From Gemmatimonadota bacterium (lineage in GTDB: Bacteria > Gemmatimonadota > Gemmatimonadetes > Gemmatimonadales > Gemmatimonadaceae), in contig JANYKA010000084.1 of assembly GCA_025358315.1 (NCBI GenBank), positions 1 to 53,413 of the forward strand: a DNA stretch of 53,413 nucleotides, written 5' to 3'. Positions 26,294 through 35,281 of the stretch are shown here, piece by piece (position 1 is the first letter of the stretch; each line of letters starts with the position of its first letter). A program made the translations under genes and the position numbers. Below the pieces are notes generated by a model that saw nothing but the letters and a program-made list of their open reading frames with translations, made no database searches and was not told the DNA's origin.

Positions 26294-28378
26294 ATGATCC
26301 GAAACCAAACAGCTATTCTATTGATTGTCGCGCTCGCGGTGCATCCCCTACCGCTGTTGGCTGCTGACGATCCGCATTTAATTCCGGCGCCAGTCAGCAT
26401 TACGGCCGGGGCGCTCGTTTTGTTCAGTCGTACCGTCAGCATCGACGGCGCGGTTTCCGACGATGACAAATTTGCCGCCCGGGACTTGGCCGAAACCCTC
26501 AATGAGCGTGGCTTGCGCGCGACGATCGGCGGGGGTGCCGGCTATCAGATTTCGTTTGTTCGCCTCGATTCGCCTGCGGCACGACGCGAACTCGCCGAGC
26601 ACAAAATTGAGTTCAGCGATGCCATGAAAACCGAAGGCTATGTCCTGATCACCGAGAAGGACGAAACGAAAATTATCGCCGCCAGCGCTTCGGGACTGTT
26701 CTACGGGGCACAGACACTCAAGCAACTCATTCGCACCGACGGCGCCTCGCCCCGAATTCACCTCGCCGTAATCCGTGACTGGCCGGCGATGAAATATCGT
26801 GGCATTCAGGATGATCTATCGCGTGGCCCCGTGCGCACTCTGGAGTTCCAGAAGAAACAGCTCCGTACTTTTGCAGCCTACAAAATCAACGTTTTCTCAC
26901 TGTATTTCGAACACACGCTTGCCTACCTCGCCAATCCACTCATCGCGCCGCCTGGCGGTGCGATGTCGCGGGACGATGTGAAGGCGCTCGTCGCATACGC
27001 GAAGCGCTACCACATTGACGTGATCCCCGAACAGGAAGCGTTCGGGCATTTGCATCACGTACTTAAATACGACATTTACTCAGCGCTTGGCGAAACCGAT
27101 CACGGTCACGTGCTTGCCCCCGGTGACCCGGCCTCGCTCCCGTTGATCAAGAGTTGGTTTTCCGAAATTGACTCGCTGTTCCCGTCGAAGTTTGTTCACC
27201 TGGGTGCCGATGAAACATTCGAACTTGGCCTTGGCCGGACAAAAGATCGCGTAACTCAGGACGGAATCGGCACGGTCTACCTCAATTTCCTGAAACAAAT
27301 CGAAGAAACATTGCGACCCAGTGGAAAGCGGTTCCTCTTCTGGGGCGATATCGCACAGGGTGAGCCAACGCTGGTGAAATCACTGCCCCACGACATGATC
27401 GCCGTCGGATGGAATTACTGGTCCTTCGATAAATTCGACGGACTCATCAAACCATTCGCCGATGCGGGAATTGAAACGTGGGTGGCGCCGGGCGTGAATG
27501 GATGGAACCGGGTCTTCCCCAACAACGATATCGCACTCCGGAATATTCAGGGCTTCGTGCGCGACGGGCAGCGGCTCGGTTCAACCGGACTGCTCAACAC
27601 CAGCTGGGGCGACGACGGCGAGGCTATCTGGAATCAGCAGTGGTACGGTGTCCTGTTCGGCGCGGCGGCGGGATGGCAGCGCGGCGAGTCTTCCATCCCC
27701 GATTTTCAGGGCAGTTACGGTCTCGTCTTTCACGGTGATCCCAGCGGAAATATCGACGAAGCCGAGCGGAAGCTCTCGGCTGCACACGCCACGCTCCAGA
27801 AGGCCGGCGTCGGCGAGGGTTCCAACGGATTGTATTGGATTGATCCGTATTCGCCGGAAGGTCAGTTGTCGGCGCAGCGTATTCGCCCGGTCGCAAGGGC
27901 GATGCGAATTCTTGCCGAATCCGCCCTCGTGCTCATCGCCGAAGCACGGCAGAAATCATTGCGCGAGCCGGACGCGCTGGACGCGATGGAGATGGGTGCC
28001 CGGCGCCTCGATTTCATTGGCATGAAGTTCCAGTTTGCCGATGACATTGTCCGTAGCTATGCCCGCGCCGGAGATCCGGCATTCAAGGACAGCGTCACTC
28101 ACCTCCTGACCGAGATTGCATCGAGCATCAACAGCCGAACGCAGGACTTGCGCGACGGCTATGTGCTTGGGCGCGAGTTGTATGAAAAGAGTTGGCGTGC
28201 CGAGAATCGGCCGTACTGGCTCTTCAATGTGCTCAACCGCTATGACCTGGCCGCACAACTGTGGATTTCACGAATCGATAAAGTCAACCAGGCACGGGCA
28301 ACGTATGCTCGAACAAAAGTTCTGCCTCCGTCGGAGCAACTCGGCATCCCACACTCGATGCCGGGACTACAGCCCTAG
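26294..28378 (+). CDS. Exported family 20 glycoside hydrolase (beta-N-acetylhexosaminidase-like)
   Basis: A 694-aa enzyme expected to remove terminal GlcNAc or GalNAc from chitin fragments, glycans or peptidoglycan pieces. The signal peptide ends near LLAADDP. The GH20b domain spans about 30-155 (SGLFYGAQTLKQLIR is its hallmark end) and the catalytic barrel starts at IRDWPAMKYRGIQDD. The catalytic Asp306-Glu307 pair is in FVHLGADETFELG, and aromatic substrate-binding residues lie in VGWNYWSFDKF and LNTSWGDDGEA. A C-terminal helical region of about 180 residues follows. The last 12 bp overlap the 3' end of the convergent dctA gene. Confidence 0.92.
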   Translation: MIRNQTAILLIVALAVHPLPLLAADDPHLIPAPVSITAGALVLFSRTVSIDGAVSDDDKFAARDLAETLNERGLRATIGGGAGYQISFVRLDSPAARRELAEHKIEFSDAMKTEGYVLITEKDETKIIAASASGLFYGAQTLKQLIRTDGASPRIHLAVIRDWPAMKYRGIQDDLSRGPVRTLEFQKKQLRTFAAYKINVFSLYFEHTLAYLANPLIAPPGGAMSRDDVKALVAYAKRYHIDVIPEQEAFGHLHHVLKYDIYSALGETDHGHVLAPGDPASLPLIKSWFSEIDSLFPSKFVHLGADETFELGLGRTKDRVTQDGIGTVYLNFLKQIEETLRPSGKRFLFWGDIAQGEPTLVKSLPHDMIAVGWNYWSFDKFDGLIKPFADAGIETWVAPGVNGWNRVFPNNDIALRNIQGFVRDGQRLGSTGLLNTSWGDDGEAIWNQQWYGVLFGAAAGWQRGESSIPDFQGSYGLVFHGDPSGNIDEAERKLSAAHATLQKAGVGEGSNGLYWIDPYSPEGQLSAQRIRPVARAMRILAESALVLIAEARQKSLREPDALDAMEMGARRLDFIGMKFQFADDIVRSYARAGDPAFKDSVTHLLTEIASSINSRTQDLRDGYVLGRELYEKSWRAENRPYWLFNVLNRYDLAAQLWISRIDKVNQARATYARTKVLPPSEQLGIPHSMPGLQP

Positions 28379-29605
28379 CGCCGCATTCGTCGTCTCATCA
28401 AACGCGCCTTCACTGCGCGAGATTACCAGCGTCGCGACACCATTGCCGATAAGATTCGTGATCGCCCGTGCTTCGCTCATAAATCGGTCGACACCAAGGA
28501 GCAACGCGACACCTTCGACCGGGATCACCTTGATCGCGGCCAGCGTGCTGGCGAGCACGATGAATCCCGATCCAGTCACGCCAGCTGCCCCTTTCGACGT
28601 GATCATGAGGACTGCCAGAATGGAAAGCTGCTGCGTGATGGTCAGTGGCACACCGTAAACCTGGGCGAGAAAGATCGTCGCCATCGTCAGATAAATGCTG
28701 GTACCGTCGAGATTAAACGAGTAGCCCGTCGGCACGACAAGCCCGACCACGGATCGCGCGCAGCCGTAGCGTTCGAGCTTGGCCATCAATCCCGGCAGCG
28801 CCGCTTCAGACGATGATGTGCCGAGCACGAGCAGAATTTCTTCGCGAATAAATTTGAGAAATTTCCATAAACTAAACCCATAGACTTTCGCGACGACGTT
28901 CAGGACAACGAAAATGAACAGGAACATCGTGAGGTAGACATCGGCCATCAGGCGGCCGAGGGGGAGCAACGTTTTAAGTCCGAAATTCCCCACGGTGTAG
29001 GCCATTGCGCCGAAGGCGCCAATTGGGGCGACTTTCATGATCAGCCCCACTATTCGGAAAAACACACTCAGTGTGCGGTCCAGTACATCAGTCAGCGGCT
29101 CGGCGGTTTCTTTGATCGACACGAGGGCAAAACCAAACAAGACCGCAAAAAACACAATCTGCAGAATTTCACCTTGCGCGAATGCCTCTACCGGGCTCGA
29201 CGGTACAATGTGCGTGATGAAATCCGTAAACTTGAGCGCCTCTCCCTGTGCGGCATAGGCCGTGATGTCGCCTTTGGGGAGCGTGGAGACATCGAGGCCA
29301 GCGCCGGGCTTGGTCACATTCACCACCACTAGTCCAATGCCCAGGGCGAATGTTGTCACAATTTCGAAATAGAGCAGCGCCTTGCCACCAACACGACCGA
29401 CTTTTTTGACGTCGGCGATATTCGAAATACCCAGTACGATCGTAAGGAAAATGATCGGCCCGATCACCATCTTTACCAGTTTCACGAAGGTGTCGCCGAG
29501 CGGTTTCATTTCCTTGCCCAGTGCGGGGTCGAATACCCCGAGCAACACCCCGCAAACAACGGCGAATAAAACCTGAGCAGTCGGATTCCGCGCGATTCTC
29601 TTCAT
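28367..29605 (-). CDS. dctA: C4-dicarboxylate:cation symporter DctA
   Basis: A 412-aa inner-membrane transporter for succinate, fumarate and malate. It has the DctA-specific stretch LGTSSSEAALPGLMAKLERYGC (hairpin HP1), then VGLVVPTGYSFNLDGTSIYLTMATIF carrying the NLDGT motif. SKGAAGVTGSGFIVLASTLA is HP2 and LLLGVDRFMSEARAITNLIGNGVATLVIS is TM8, with the Asp and Arg typical of dicarboxylate carriers. It differs from the DAACS paralogue at 6754-7983, which lacks the NxDGT motif. It diverges from a TauE/SafE gene with only 19 bp between start codons, and its stop overlaps the GH20 stop. Confidence 0.93.
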   Translation of the reverse strand: MKRIARNPTAQVLFAVVCGVLLGVFDPALGKEMKPLGDTFVKLVKMVIGPIIFLTIVLGISNIADVKKVGRVGGKALLYFEIVTTFALGIGLVVVNVTKPGAGLDVSTLPKGDITAYAAQGEALKFTDFITHIVPSSPVEAFAQGEILQIVFFAVLFGFALVSIKETAEPLTDVLDRTLSVFFRIVGLIMKVAPIGAFGAMAYTVGNFGLKTLLPLGRLMADVYLTMFLFIFVVLNVVAKVYGFSLWKFLKFIREEILLVLGTSSSEAALPGLMAKLERYGCARSVVGLVVPTGYSFNLDGTSIYLTMATIFLAQVYGVPLTITQQLSILAVLMITSKGAAGVTGSGFIVLASTLAAIKVIPVEGVALLLGVDRFMSEARAITNLIGNGVATLVISRSEGAFDETTNAALGL

Positions 29606-29609
29606 GGGA

Positions 29610-29618
29610 TGCTAAGAT
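29610..29618 (+). promoter_or_regulatory. Extended -10 element giving a possible leaderless TauE/SafE transcript
   Basis: TG-C-TAAGAT (29610-29618) is an extended -10 box. A start six to seven bases downstream falls on the ATG at 29625 itself. The divergent dctA start at 29605 leaves no room for a longer leader unless the promoter lies inside dctA. Confidence 0.35.
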
Positions 29619-29624
29619 CAAGGC

Positions 29625-30419
29625 ATGCTCTCTCCTGCGCAACATGGTGCCGTCATCGTCATTGCCCTTTTAGCCGGCATGGCGAACTCAATTGCCGGCG
29701 GGGGAACACTGCTCACCTTCCCCGCCCTGATCGGGCTGGGTATCCCGTCGTTGATGGCAAACGCGACTAGTACGGTTGCCCTTTGGCCCGGCGGAATTGC
29801 GTCGATGATCGGCTATCGCGCTGAAGTCTCCACTGCCCGGGTGTGGGCCAAGCACTTCATTCTACCGAGTGTTCTCGGCGGCCTCGTCGGTGGCGTGTTG
29901 CTCACGGTAACGAGCCAAAGACTCTTCGACGCGATCGTGCCGTTTTTGGTGCTGTTCGCAACAGTACTCTTCCTGCTGCAACAGCCGGTACTCCGTGCGG
30001 TGCGACGCTGGTCGGGCAAGCATAAGGCTCCAGGGAAGGAAACAGATCCGCTACTCCGCCCGCCGCCGTTTGGGTTTCTGATCTTTCACTTCTGCTCGGC
30101 AGTCTACGGCGGCTACTTCGGCGCCGGTGCCGGAATGGTAATCCTCGCCGCACTCGGACTCATGGGATTGACCAACATTCATCAAATGAATGGCCTTAAA
30201 AATTTCTTTGCGATGATCTTCAACTTCGTGGCGATGATCGCCTTCGTCGCAAAAGGCCTGGTGAACTGGCCGATCGCCGTGACAATGATGATCGGTAGTA
30301 TCATTGGCGGTTCGATTGCATCGCGCATGGCACAGCGCGTGCCACAATCATGGGTGCGCGCCGCCGTCGGGATGATTGGTTTTGCGAGTGCGTTTTGGTT
30401 GTTTTTTGTCCGACTGTAA
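29625..30419 (+). CDS. TauE/SafE family anion exporter (first copy)
   Basis: A 264-aa inner-membrane protein of the sulfite/sulfoacetate exporter family (Pfam TauE). It has the family repeat pattern: GMANSIAGGGTLLTFPALIGLGIPSLMANATSTVALWPG in the first half and YGGYFGAGAGMVILAALGLMG in the second, with about eight helices. It likely exports an organosulfur or C2 anion. A second TauE/SafE gene at 35282 is tied to sulfur oxidation, whereas this copy diverges from dctA. It converges on the DigH-like gene with 14 bp between stops. Confidence 0.88.
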   Translation: MLSPAQHGAVIVIALLAGMANSIAGGGTLLTFPALIGLGIPSLMANATSTVALWPGGIASMIGYRAEVSTARVWAKHFILPSVLGGLVGGVLLTVTSQRLFDAIVPFLVLFATVLFLLQQPVLRAVRRWSGKHKAPGKETDPLLRPPPFGFLIFHFCSAVYGGYFGAGAGMVILAALGLMGLTNIHQMNGLKNFFAMIFNFVAMIAFVAKGLVNWPIAVTMMIGSIIGGSIASRMAQRVPQSWVRAAVGMIGFASAFWLFFVRL

Positions 30420-30433
30420 TCTGTCGGGCGGCA

Positions 30434-32026
30434 CTACGGGAACCGAAGCACGACCGGTGCGCCGACATTTTCCGCTCGGTCGATCGCGATCACCGAAATC
30501 AGCTCAGGCGCCACTAAAACGTTTTCAACAAGATCCGCGATACGCAGGGCCCGCAACGATCCGTCGAACCGGCGCGAGTGCCATTGACCAGCCGTCATCA
30601 CCTGGATCAGCCACCAGCGAGGGGAATCTGTGCCGGCAGGAATGAGTATGATCGCGTCACCCTTTGCTGACGCGCGGAATTTCATGGTTGGCAATTCCGT
30701 GGACGGTGACAGTAACCACGGTGACGCCGGCACAAGTGCAGGATCTGCGTAGAGCAGGTGCGAGAGCGCGGTTGCAACACTGTCGCGGTCATTCATCAGC
30801 ACTTTCATTGAAAAATGTACATTTCCGCCCGCGCCGGCCTGGGCACGCGTGACTCTCACCTGCGCAAGCACTTCATCGCGCCGCCACGCGGCGGAACCAC
30901 CATCGCCAACTCGCGACGTGTAATTGCCGGGCCAGAGGTGGCGCTGCATCCCATTCTGATCGACCCACCACTTGAGCAGATCGGTGTATCGCTGCCCCTC
31001 CTTATTAATCGCCCAGTAGAGCTGCGGCGTGAAGTAATCCACCCACCCTTCACGCAACCATTTGCGCGAGTCGGCATAGAGCTTATCGTAGGCGTCGAAA
31101 CCGACAACGGTTTCCGGATTCCCGGGTCGCCAGATGCCAAACGGGCTGATCCCGAATTTCACCCACGGTTTTCGCTTGCCAATTTCGGTGTGCAAAACCT
31201 CAATAAGCTGGTTGACGTTCTGCCGTCGCCAGTCGTCGCGGTCGAGTGTGCCACCGCCCTTTTTGTACCGCTTCCAGCTGCGATCGTCAGGGAAATCGGT
31301 AGTTCCGTTCGCTTGTTTTTCCTTGTATGGATAGAAATAGTCATCGAGGTGCACGCCGTCTATGTCGTATCGCTTCACAACGTCGAGCACAACCTTGAGC
31401 GTCTGGGCGCGGACCGCGGGTTCACCCGGATCCATCCAGAGCTGCGTGCCGTATTTCTTCACGAGCTCCGGATGCCGTCGCGAAATGTGCGACTTGGCAG
31501 GCGGACTCTTCGCTGACGGATGCCGGGCACGGTACGGATTGAACCACGCGTGCAACTCCAGCCCCCGCCTATGGGCTTCTTTCACGGCATAGGCGAGAGG
31601 ATCCCAGAACGGTTGTGGTGCCAGACCCTGCGTCCCGGTCAGGTACTCCGACCACGGTTCGATCTTGGACTCGTAGAGCGCATCCGCCGCCGGTCGTACC
31701 TGAAAAATGATCGCGTTCAACCCAATCGATTCAGCCTTATTGAGAAGCGCAAGCAACTCTGCTTGTTGTTGTTCGGTATTCAGTCCCCTCTTTGATGGCC
31801 AGTCAATGTTGTCGACCGTCGCAACCCACGCCGCGCGGAATTCGCGCGCGAGCGCAGGCGGGAGACACGACGTGTCCGTTCGCAAACACAGGGTCACTGT
31901 GTCCTTTGGACCGATGACAGTCGGCACGGCCGTCTTCGAAGGCGGTTGTTGCGCACAAACCGGGATCGAACAAAAGACCAACAGTACGAAGCTCCATGGG
32001 CCACACCAATCTCTTCCTCGCATCAC
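30434..32026 (-). CDS. DigH/YngK-type glycosylhydrolase (GH10-like, DUF187)
   Basis: A 530-aa exported glycosidase of the GHL10/DUF187 family, represented by E. coli DigH, which cleaves denuded peptidoglycan strands at the division septum. The signal peptide ends near SIPVCAQQ. The hallmark REFRAAWVATVDNIDWPS opens the barrel, followed by LNAIIFQVRPAADALY, LHAWFNPYRAR, DGVHLDDYFYPY with its acidic residues, FGISPFGIWR and VDYFTPQLYW. The last 80 residues form an Ig/FnIII-like beta domain. Its ATG overlaps the stop of the SCO gene by four bases. Whether it works on the cell's own wall or on foreign polymer is open; the GH20 enzyme nearby could process the released sugars. Confidence 0.88.
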   Translation of the reverse strand: MMRGRDWCGPWSFVLLVFCSIPVCAQQPPSKTAVPTVIGPKDTVTLCLRTDTSCLPPALAREFRAAWVATVDNIDWPSKRGLNTEQQQAELLALLNKAESIGLNAIIFQVRPAADALYESKIEPWSEYLTGTQGLAPQPFWDPLAYAVKEAHRRGLELHAWFNPYRARHPSAKSPPAKSHISRRHPELVKKYGTQLWMDPGEPAVRAQTLKVVLDVVKRYDIDGVHLDDYFYPYKEKQANGTTDFPDDRSWKRYKKGGGTLDRDDWRRQNVNQLIEVLHTEIGKRKPWVKFGISPFGIWRPGNPETVVGFDAYDKLYADSRKWLREGWVDYFTPQLYWAINKEGQRYTDLLKWWVDQNGMQRHLWPGNYTSRVGDGGSAAWRRDEVLAQVRVTRAQAGAGGNVHFSMKVLMNDRDSVATALSHLLYADPALVPASPWLLSPSTELPTMKFRASAKGDAIILIPAGTDSPRWWLIQVMTAGQWHSRRFDGSLRALRIADLVENVLVAPELISVIAIDRAENVGAPVVLRFP

Positions 32027-32610
32027 CGGAGTTGCCGCAAGTCCGACGCCATGTCAGCGGGCGAGAGTCCGGGCGGAAAAATCATCGCCACCTTTCCGTC
32101 CCGCGTGATGACAAACGATTGTGCGGGATGTGAAACGCCATAGCCGCTCATCCCCGCCATTTGCTCACGCGCCACCGTGAACCCCCACGCTTTTGCTATC
32201 GTGTCAAGTTGCGGCGCGGTCGTCGCCAGTCCAACAAATGACGGGTCAAACTGCTGGGCAAATTTTCGGGTGACGTCCGGAGTGTCTCGATCCGGATCGA
32301 CCGAGACGAATACAAATCGAACCGCATCGCTTTTTGATCCAAGCGCCACCTTCGCGCGCGCCCAATCGGAAAGCGTGGTTGGGCAGGCGTCCGGGCAATG
32401 AGTGTAACCAAAGAAAAGCACAACGGTGTGACTGCGTTCAGTGCCCAGATCGAACACCTTTCCATCGGCACCGGCGAGTTTGAGAGTCGGCGCAGGGAGC
32501 GGTTCATCAGCCACCAGGCCGTGCATTGGTGCTGGCTTCTCGCAGCCTTGCAACAGACACGCTAGGGCGACGAAGGTCAGGATGCGGCATTTGAGTGTTG
32601 GCATCATCAT
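32023..32610 (-). CDS. SCO1/SenC family copper chaperone lipoprotein
   Basis: A thioredoxin-fold protein of about 195 aa that delivers copper to the CuA site of cytochrome c oxidase, or acts in thiol/disulfide control. Start at one of three consecutive ATGs (32610, 32607, 32604). A lipobox LLQGC gives a lipoprotein. Copper ligands are the C-x3-C in YTHCPDACPTTL and the His in YGVSHPAQSFVI. VFVSVDPDRDTPDVTRKF is a strong family stretch. It overlaps the DigH-like gene by four bases, and its own start region faces the SDR at 32649 with a 38-bp divergent gap. Confidence 0.92.
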   Translation of the reverse strand: MMMPTLKCRILTFVALACLLQGCEKPAPMHGLVADEPLPAPTLKLAGADGKVFDLGTERSHTVVLFFGYTHCPDACPTTLSDWARAKVALGSKSDAVRFVFVSVDPDRDTPDVTRKFAQQFDPSFVGLATTAPQLDTIAKAWGFTVAREQMAGMSGYGVSHPAQSFVITRDGKVAMIFPPGLSPADMASDLRQLR

Positions 32611-32648
32611 ATTAAGGTAGCGCGTTTCTCTTTCGCACCGGAGTGGGT

Positions 32649-33413
32649 ATGGCGCCCGACCGATTTTCACTTGCTGGCAAAGTTGCACTCGTCACGGGCG
32701 CCACGCGGGGCATTGGCCACGCGATCGCCATCCGGTTTGCTGCCGCTGGCGCCGCCGTGATGGTGGTCAGCCGTAAGCAGGAGGCAGTCGATGCGACCGT
32801 AGCCCAACTCCAAGCGGCCGGCGCCCGCGTGGCCGGACGCGCGGCAAATGTCTCGCGTCTCGAAGATGCGGCCCTCATCGTCGCCGATACCGTGAAAGAA
32901 TTCGGCGGCTTAGACGTGCTGGTGAATAATGCCGCCGCAAATCCGGTCTTTGGCCCCGTGGAAAACACCGGCACCGATGCATTCGACAAGATCATGGGCG
33001 TGAATGTCCGGGCACCGTTCGATCTCGCCAAGGCGGCGCGTCCGCACTTCATTGTCCGCGGCGGCGGCGTCATTCTCAATATTTCGAGTATTGGAGGTGT
33101 CTCGCCTGAACCGAACCTCGGCATCTATAGTGTCAGCAAAGCAGCAATCATCAGCCTCACGCAGGTGCTGGCCAAGGAGTGGGGCAAAGACGGAATCCGC
33201 GCCAACGCCATTTGCCCGGGTTTCATCAAGACCGACTTCAGCAGTGCCCTGTGGCAGAATGAAAAAATTCTTGCGCACATTCTGCGCACACAGGCGATCT
33301 CCAAACTCGGCGAGCCCGACGACATTGCCACTGTGGCACTCTTTCTGTGTAGTGACGCAGGTTCTCTCTGCACGGGTGGCGTGTTTCTGGCCGATGCGGG
33401 CTATACGATCTAG
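32649..33413 (+). CDS. SDR family oxidoreductase
   Basis: A 254-aa classical SDR: TGATRGIGHAIA cofactor motif, NNAAANPVFGPV, NISSIGG with the catalytic Ser, Tyr-x3-Lys in IYSVSKAAI and AICPGFIKTDF. VVSRKQEAVDA after the second strand would favour NADP. It resembles the DHRS4/carbonyl-reductase-like or acyl-CoA-linked SDRs often found with fatty-acid genes, but the substrate is not known. ATG 32649 has GGAG at 32640-32643; a GTG two codons earlier overlaps that site and is less likely. The next 196 bases up to the amidase hold no gene that I can recognise. Confidence 0.88.
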   Translation: MAPDRFSLAGKVALVTGATRGIGHAIAIRFAAAGAAVMVVSRKQEAVDATVAQLQAAGARVAGRAANVSRLEDAALIVADTVKEFGGLDVLVNNAAANPVFGPVENTGTDAFDKIMGVNVRAPFDLAKAARPHFIVRGGGVILNISSIGGVSPEPNLGIYSVSKAAIISLTQVLAKEWGKDGIRANAICPGFIKTDFSSALWQNEKILAHILRTQAISKLGEPDDIATVALFLCSDAGSLCTGGVFLADAGYTI

Positions 33414-33597
33414 AAGGGCGTGCTCTTCTGTAGCCAGAATGCCGGATGCCCATCCGACATCCACGACGGCGGCATTCTTCATCCGACGATGGCTGGACGC
33501 AACGCCCAAGGATACTTTGGCATCTGTTCCCGGCGCACGCCAGGCGCGCACGGTGTGATCCAGTCTTCCGGCCACGCGGCCGGGCGATGAAATACAT

Positions 33598-33602
33598 GGA
33601 GG
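33598..33602 (+). promoter_or_regulatory. Ribosome-binding site fixing the amidase GTG start
   Basis: GGAGG lies seven bases before GTG 33610, one of the strongest Shine-Dalgarno sequences in the window. It supports the non-ATG start over in-frame ATGs further inside. Confidence 0.75.
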
Positions 33603-33609
33603 CCGGCAA

Positions 33610-35280
33610 GTGACGTACGATCTCAAGTCCGTGAAGATGCCCAAGCTCGGCACAGCCGCGCTGCGGGCGCTGGTCGTTTTTGCCGAGAATGGACTTGTCG
33701 GACCGCCACTCATCAATAAGCTGATGACCGCCGGCGGGCTCACGCGAATTCGGGAACTCACGCCGGACGAAGTGCCAACCTTTTATCCAACCCTCGCAGC
33801 GGACGATCCGGCCGTGCCGCCGTTGATCCCGGCCACCGGGCCGATCGAACAGCCGCGTGGCTTCCGGTTTCCCGGTGTCGCGGATTTTGCGCACGCATAC
33901 CGAAGTGGCGCCAGTTCACCGGAAAAGGTTGCCGAACGGTTTCTTGAACAACTCGATCACAGTGAACGGGACGGTAAACCACTCCGCGCATTCATTGCCG
34001 TCCATCGCGACGATGTGATGGCGCAAGCGCGCGAATCGGCAAAAAGGTGGCGCGCCGGCGCCCAGCTCTCGCCGTTCGATGGCGTCCCGGTCGCCGTGAA
34101 GGACGAAATCGATCAGGCCGGATATCCGACCACCGTAGGCACAAAATTCATTGGCCGCGAGCCGGCCGCCGAGGATGCCACCGTCATCGCGCGCCTCCGC
34201 GCGGCCGGCGCGTTACTTGTCGGCAAGGCGAATATGCATGAGATTGGTATCAACGTCACGGGGCTCAATCCGCATCACGGCACGACGCGCAATCCGTACA
34301 ACGACGATTTTCATACCGGCGGATCGTCCAGTGGACCGGCAACCGTCGTCGCGTCTGGACTCGCGCCGGTCGCTATTGGCGCAGACGGAGGCGGATCCAT
34401 TCGCATTCCATCAGCCTTTTGCGGATTGGTGGGGATCAAGGCCACATTCGGCCGCCTGAGCGAGCATGGCGCGTTCCCGCTCTGCTGGACCGTTGGCTTT
34501 CTCGGACCAATGACCGGTTCGGTCCTGGACTGTCGAATGGCATACGAACTCATGGCCGGCGCTGATCCGTGCGATCCAAACACGCTGGGAGCTCCCCCGG
34601 TTTCACTCGATACCGCCCCACCTGCCTCGCTAAAAGGGGTGCGACTAGGCGTGTACTGGCCGTGGTTCCGTCATGCGACTCCGGAGGTCGTCAGCCATTG
34701 CGAGGCGCTCGTGCGATCACTCGTCGATCGCGGCGCCACCATTCACGAGATCGAGATTCCCGAACTCGACGCCACCCGTGTCGCCCATATTGTGACTATT
34801 CTCGGCGAGATGTCCTCGTCCATGCAACGTCACTATAAAGAACACCGGACAGATTTCTCGCTCGACGCACGTATCAATTTGGCCAGCGCCTTTTCGCTCA
34901 GCGACGCAGACTATGTGAATGCCCAGCGCATTCGTACGCGCGCCCGCGTGCACTGGGCAGAGGCGTTTGCCAATGTCGACGCGATTGTCACACCCGCTAC
35001 CGGTCAAACCGCACCGCGCATCAATCCCGCTGCGCAACCGTTCGGCGAGTCCGATCTCTCCACGTCAATGGAGATTATGCGCTTCGCCTTTGCCTCAAAT
35101 TTCACTGGGCATCCGGCGATCAGTTTTCCCGCCGGCTACGGCGCGAACAACCTGCCGATCGGGTTGCAGGTCATCGGACGTCCGTGGGCGGAGAGTCTCC
35201 TATTCCGCATCGCCAAAGTGGCCGAACAAATCGTTGAGCGCCGCGCACCCGCGCGATGGTACCCGTTGCTCGAAGGCTGA
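33610..35280 (+). CDS. Amidase signature family hydrolase
   Basis: A 556-aa amidase with the Ser-cisSer-Lys triad. The Lys is in VPVAVKDEIDQAG, and the Gly/Ser-rich loop is FHTGGSSSGPATVVASG with the cis-Ser. The nucleophilic Ser is in GADGGGSIRIPSAFCGLVG. About 95 residues before the core (MTYDLKSVKMPKLGTAALRAL onward) match the fatty-acid-amide-hydrolase-like and plant FAAH/glutamyl-amidase branch more than GatA. No signal peptide is seen. Its stop is one base before the TauE/SafE ATG, so the two are cotranscribed with the persulfide dioxygenase. The amide substrate is unknown; it may be a sulfur-containing amide, judging by the neighbours (inference). Confidence 0.9.
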   Translation: MTYDLKSVKMPKLGTAALRALVVFAENGLVGPPLINKLMTAGGLTRIRELTPDEVPTFYPTLAADDPAVPPLIPATGPIEQPRGFRFPGVADFAHAYRSGASSPEKVAERFLEQLDHSERDGKPLRAFIAVHRDDVMAQARESAKRWRAGAQLSPFDGVPVAVKDEIDQAGYPTTVGTKFIGREPAAEDATVIARLRAAGALLVGKANMHEIGINVTGLNPHHGTTRNPYNDDFHTGGSSSGPATVVASGLAPVAIGADGGGSIRIPSAFCGLVGIKATFGRLSEHGAFPLCWTVGFLGPMTGSVLDCRMAYELMAGADPCDPNTLGAPPVSLDTAPPASLKGVRLGVYWPWFRHATPEVVSHCEALVRSLVDRGATIHEIEIPELDATRVAHIVTILGEMSSSMQRHYKEHRTDFSLDARINLASAFSLSDADYVNAQRIRTRARVHWAEAFANVDAIVTPATGQTAPRINPAAQPFGESDLSTSMEIMRFAFASNFTGHPAISFPAGYGANNLPIGLQVIGRPWAESLLFRIAKVAEQIVERRAPARWYPLLEG

Positions 35281-35281
35281 A

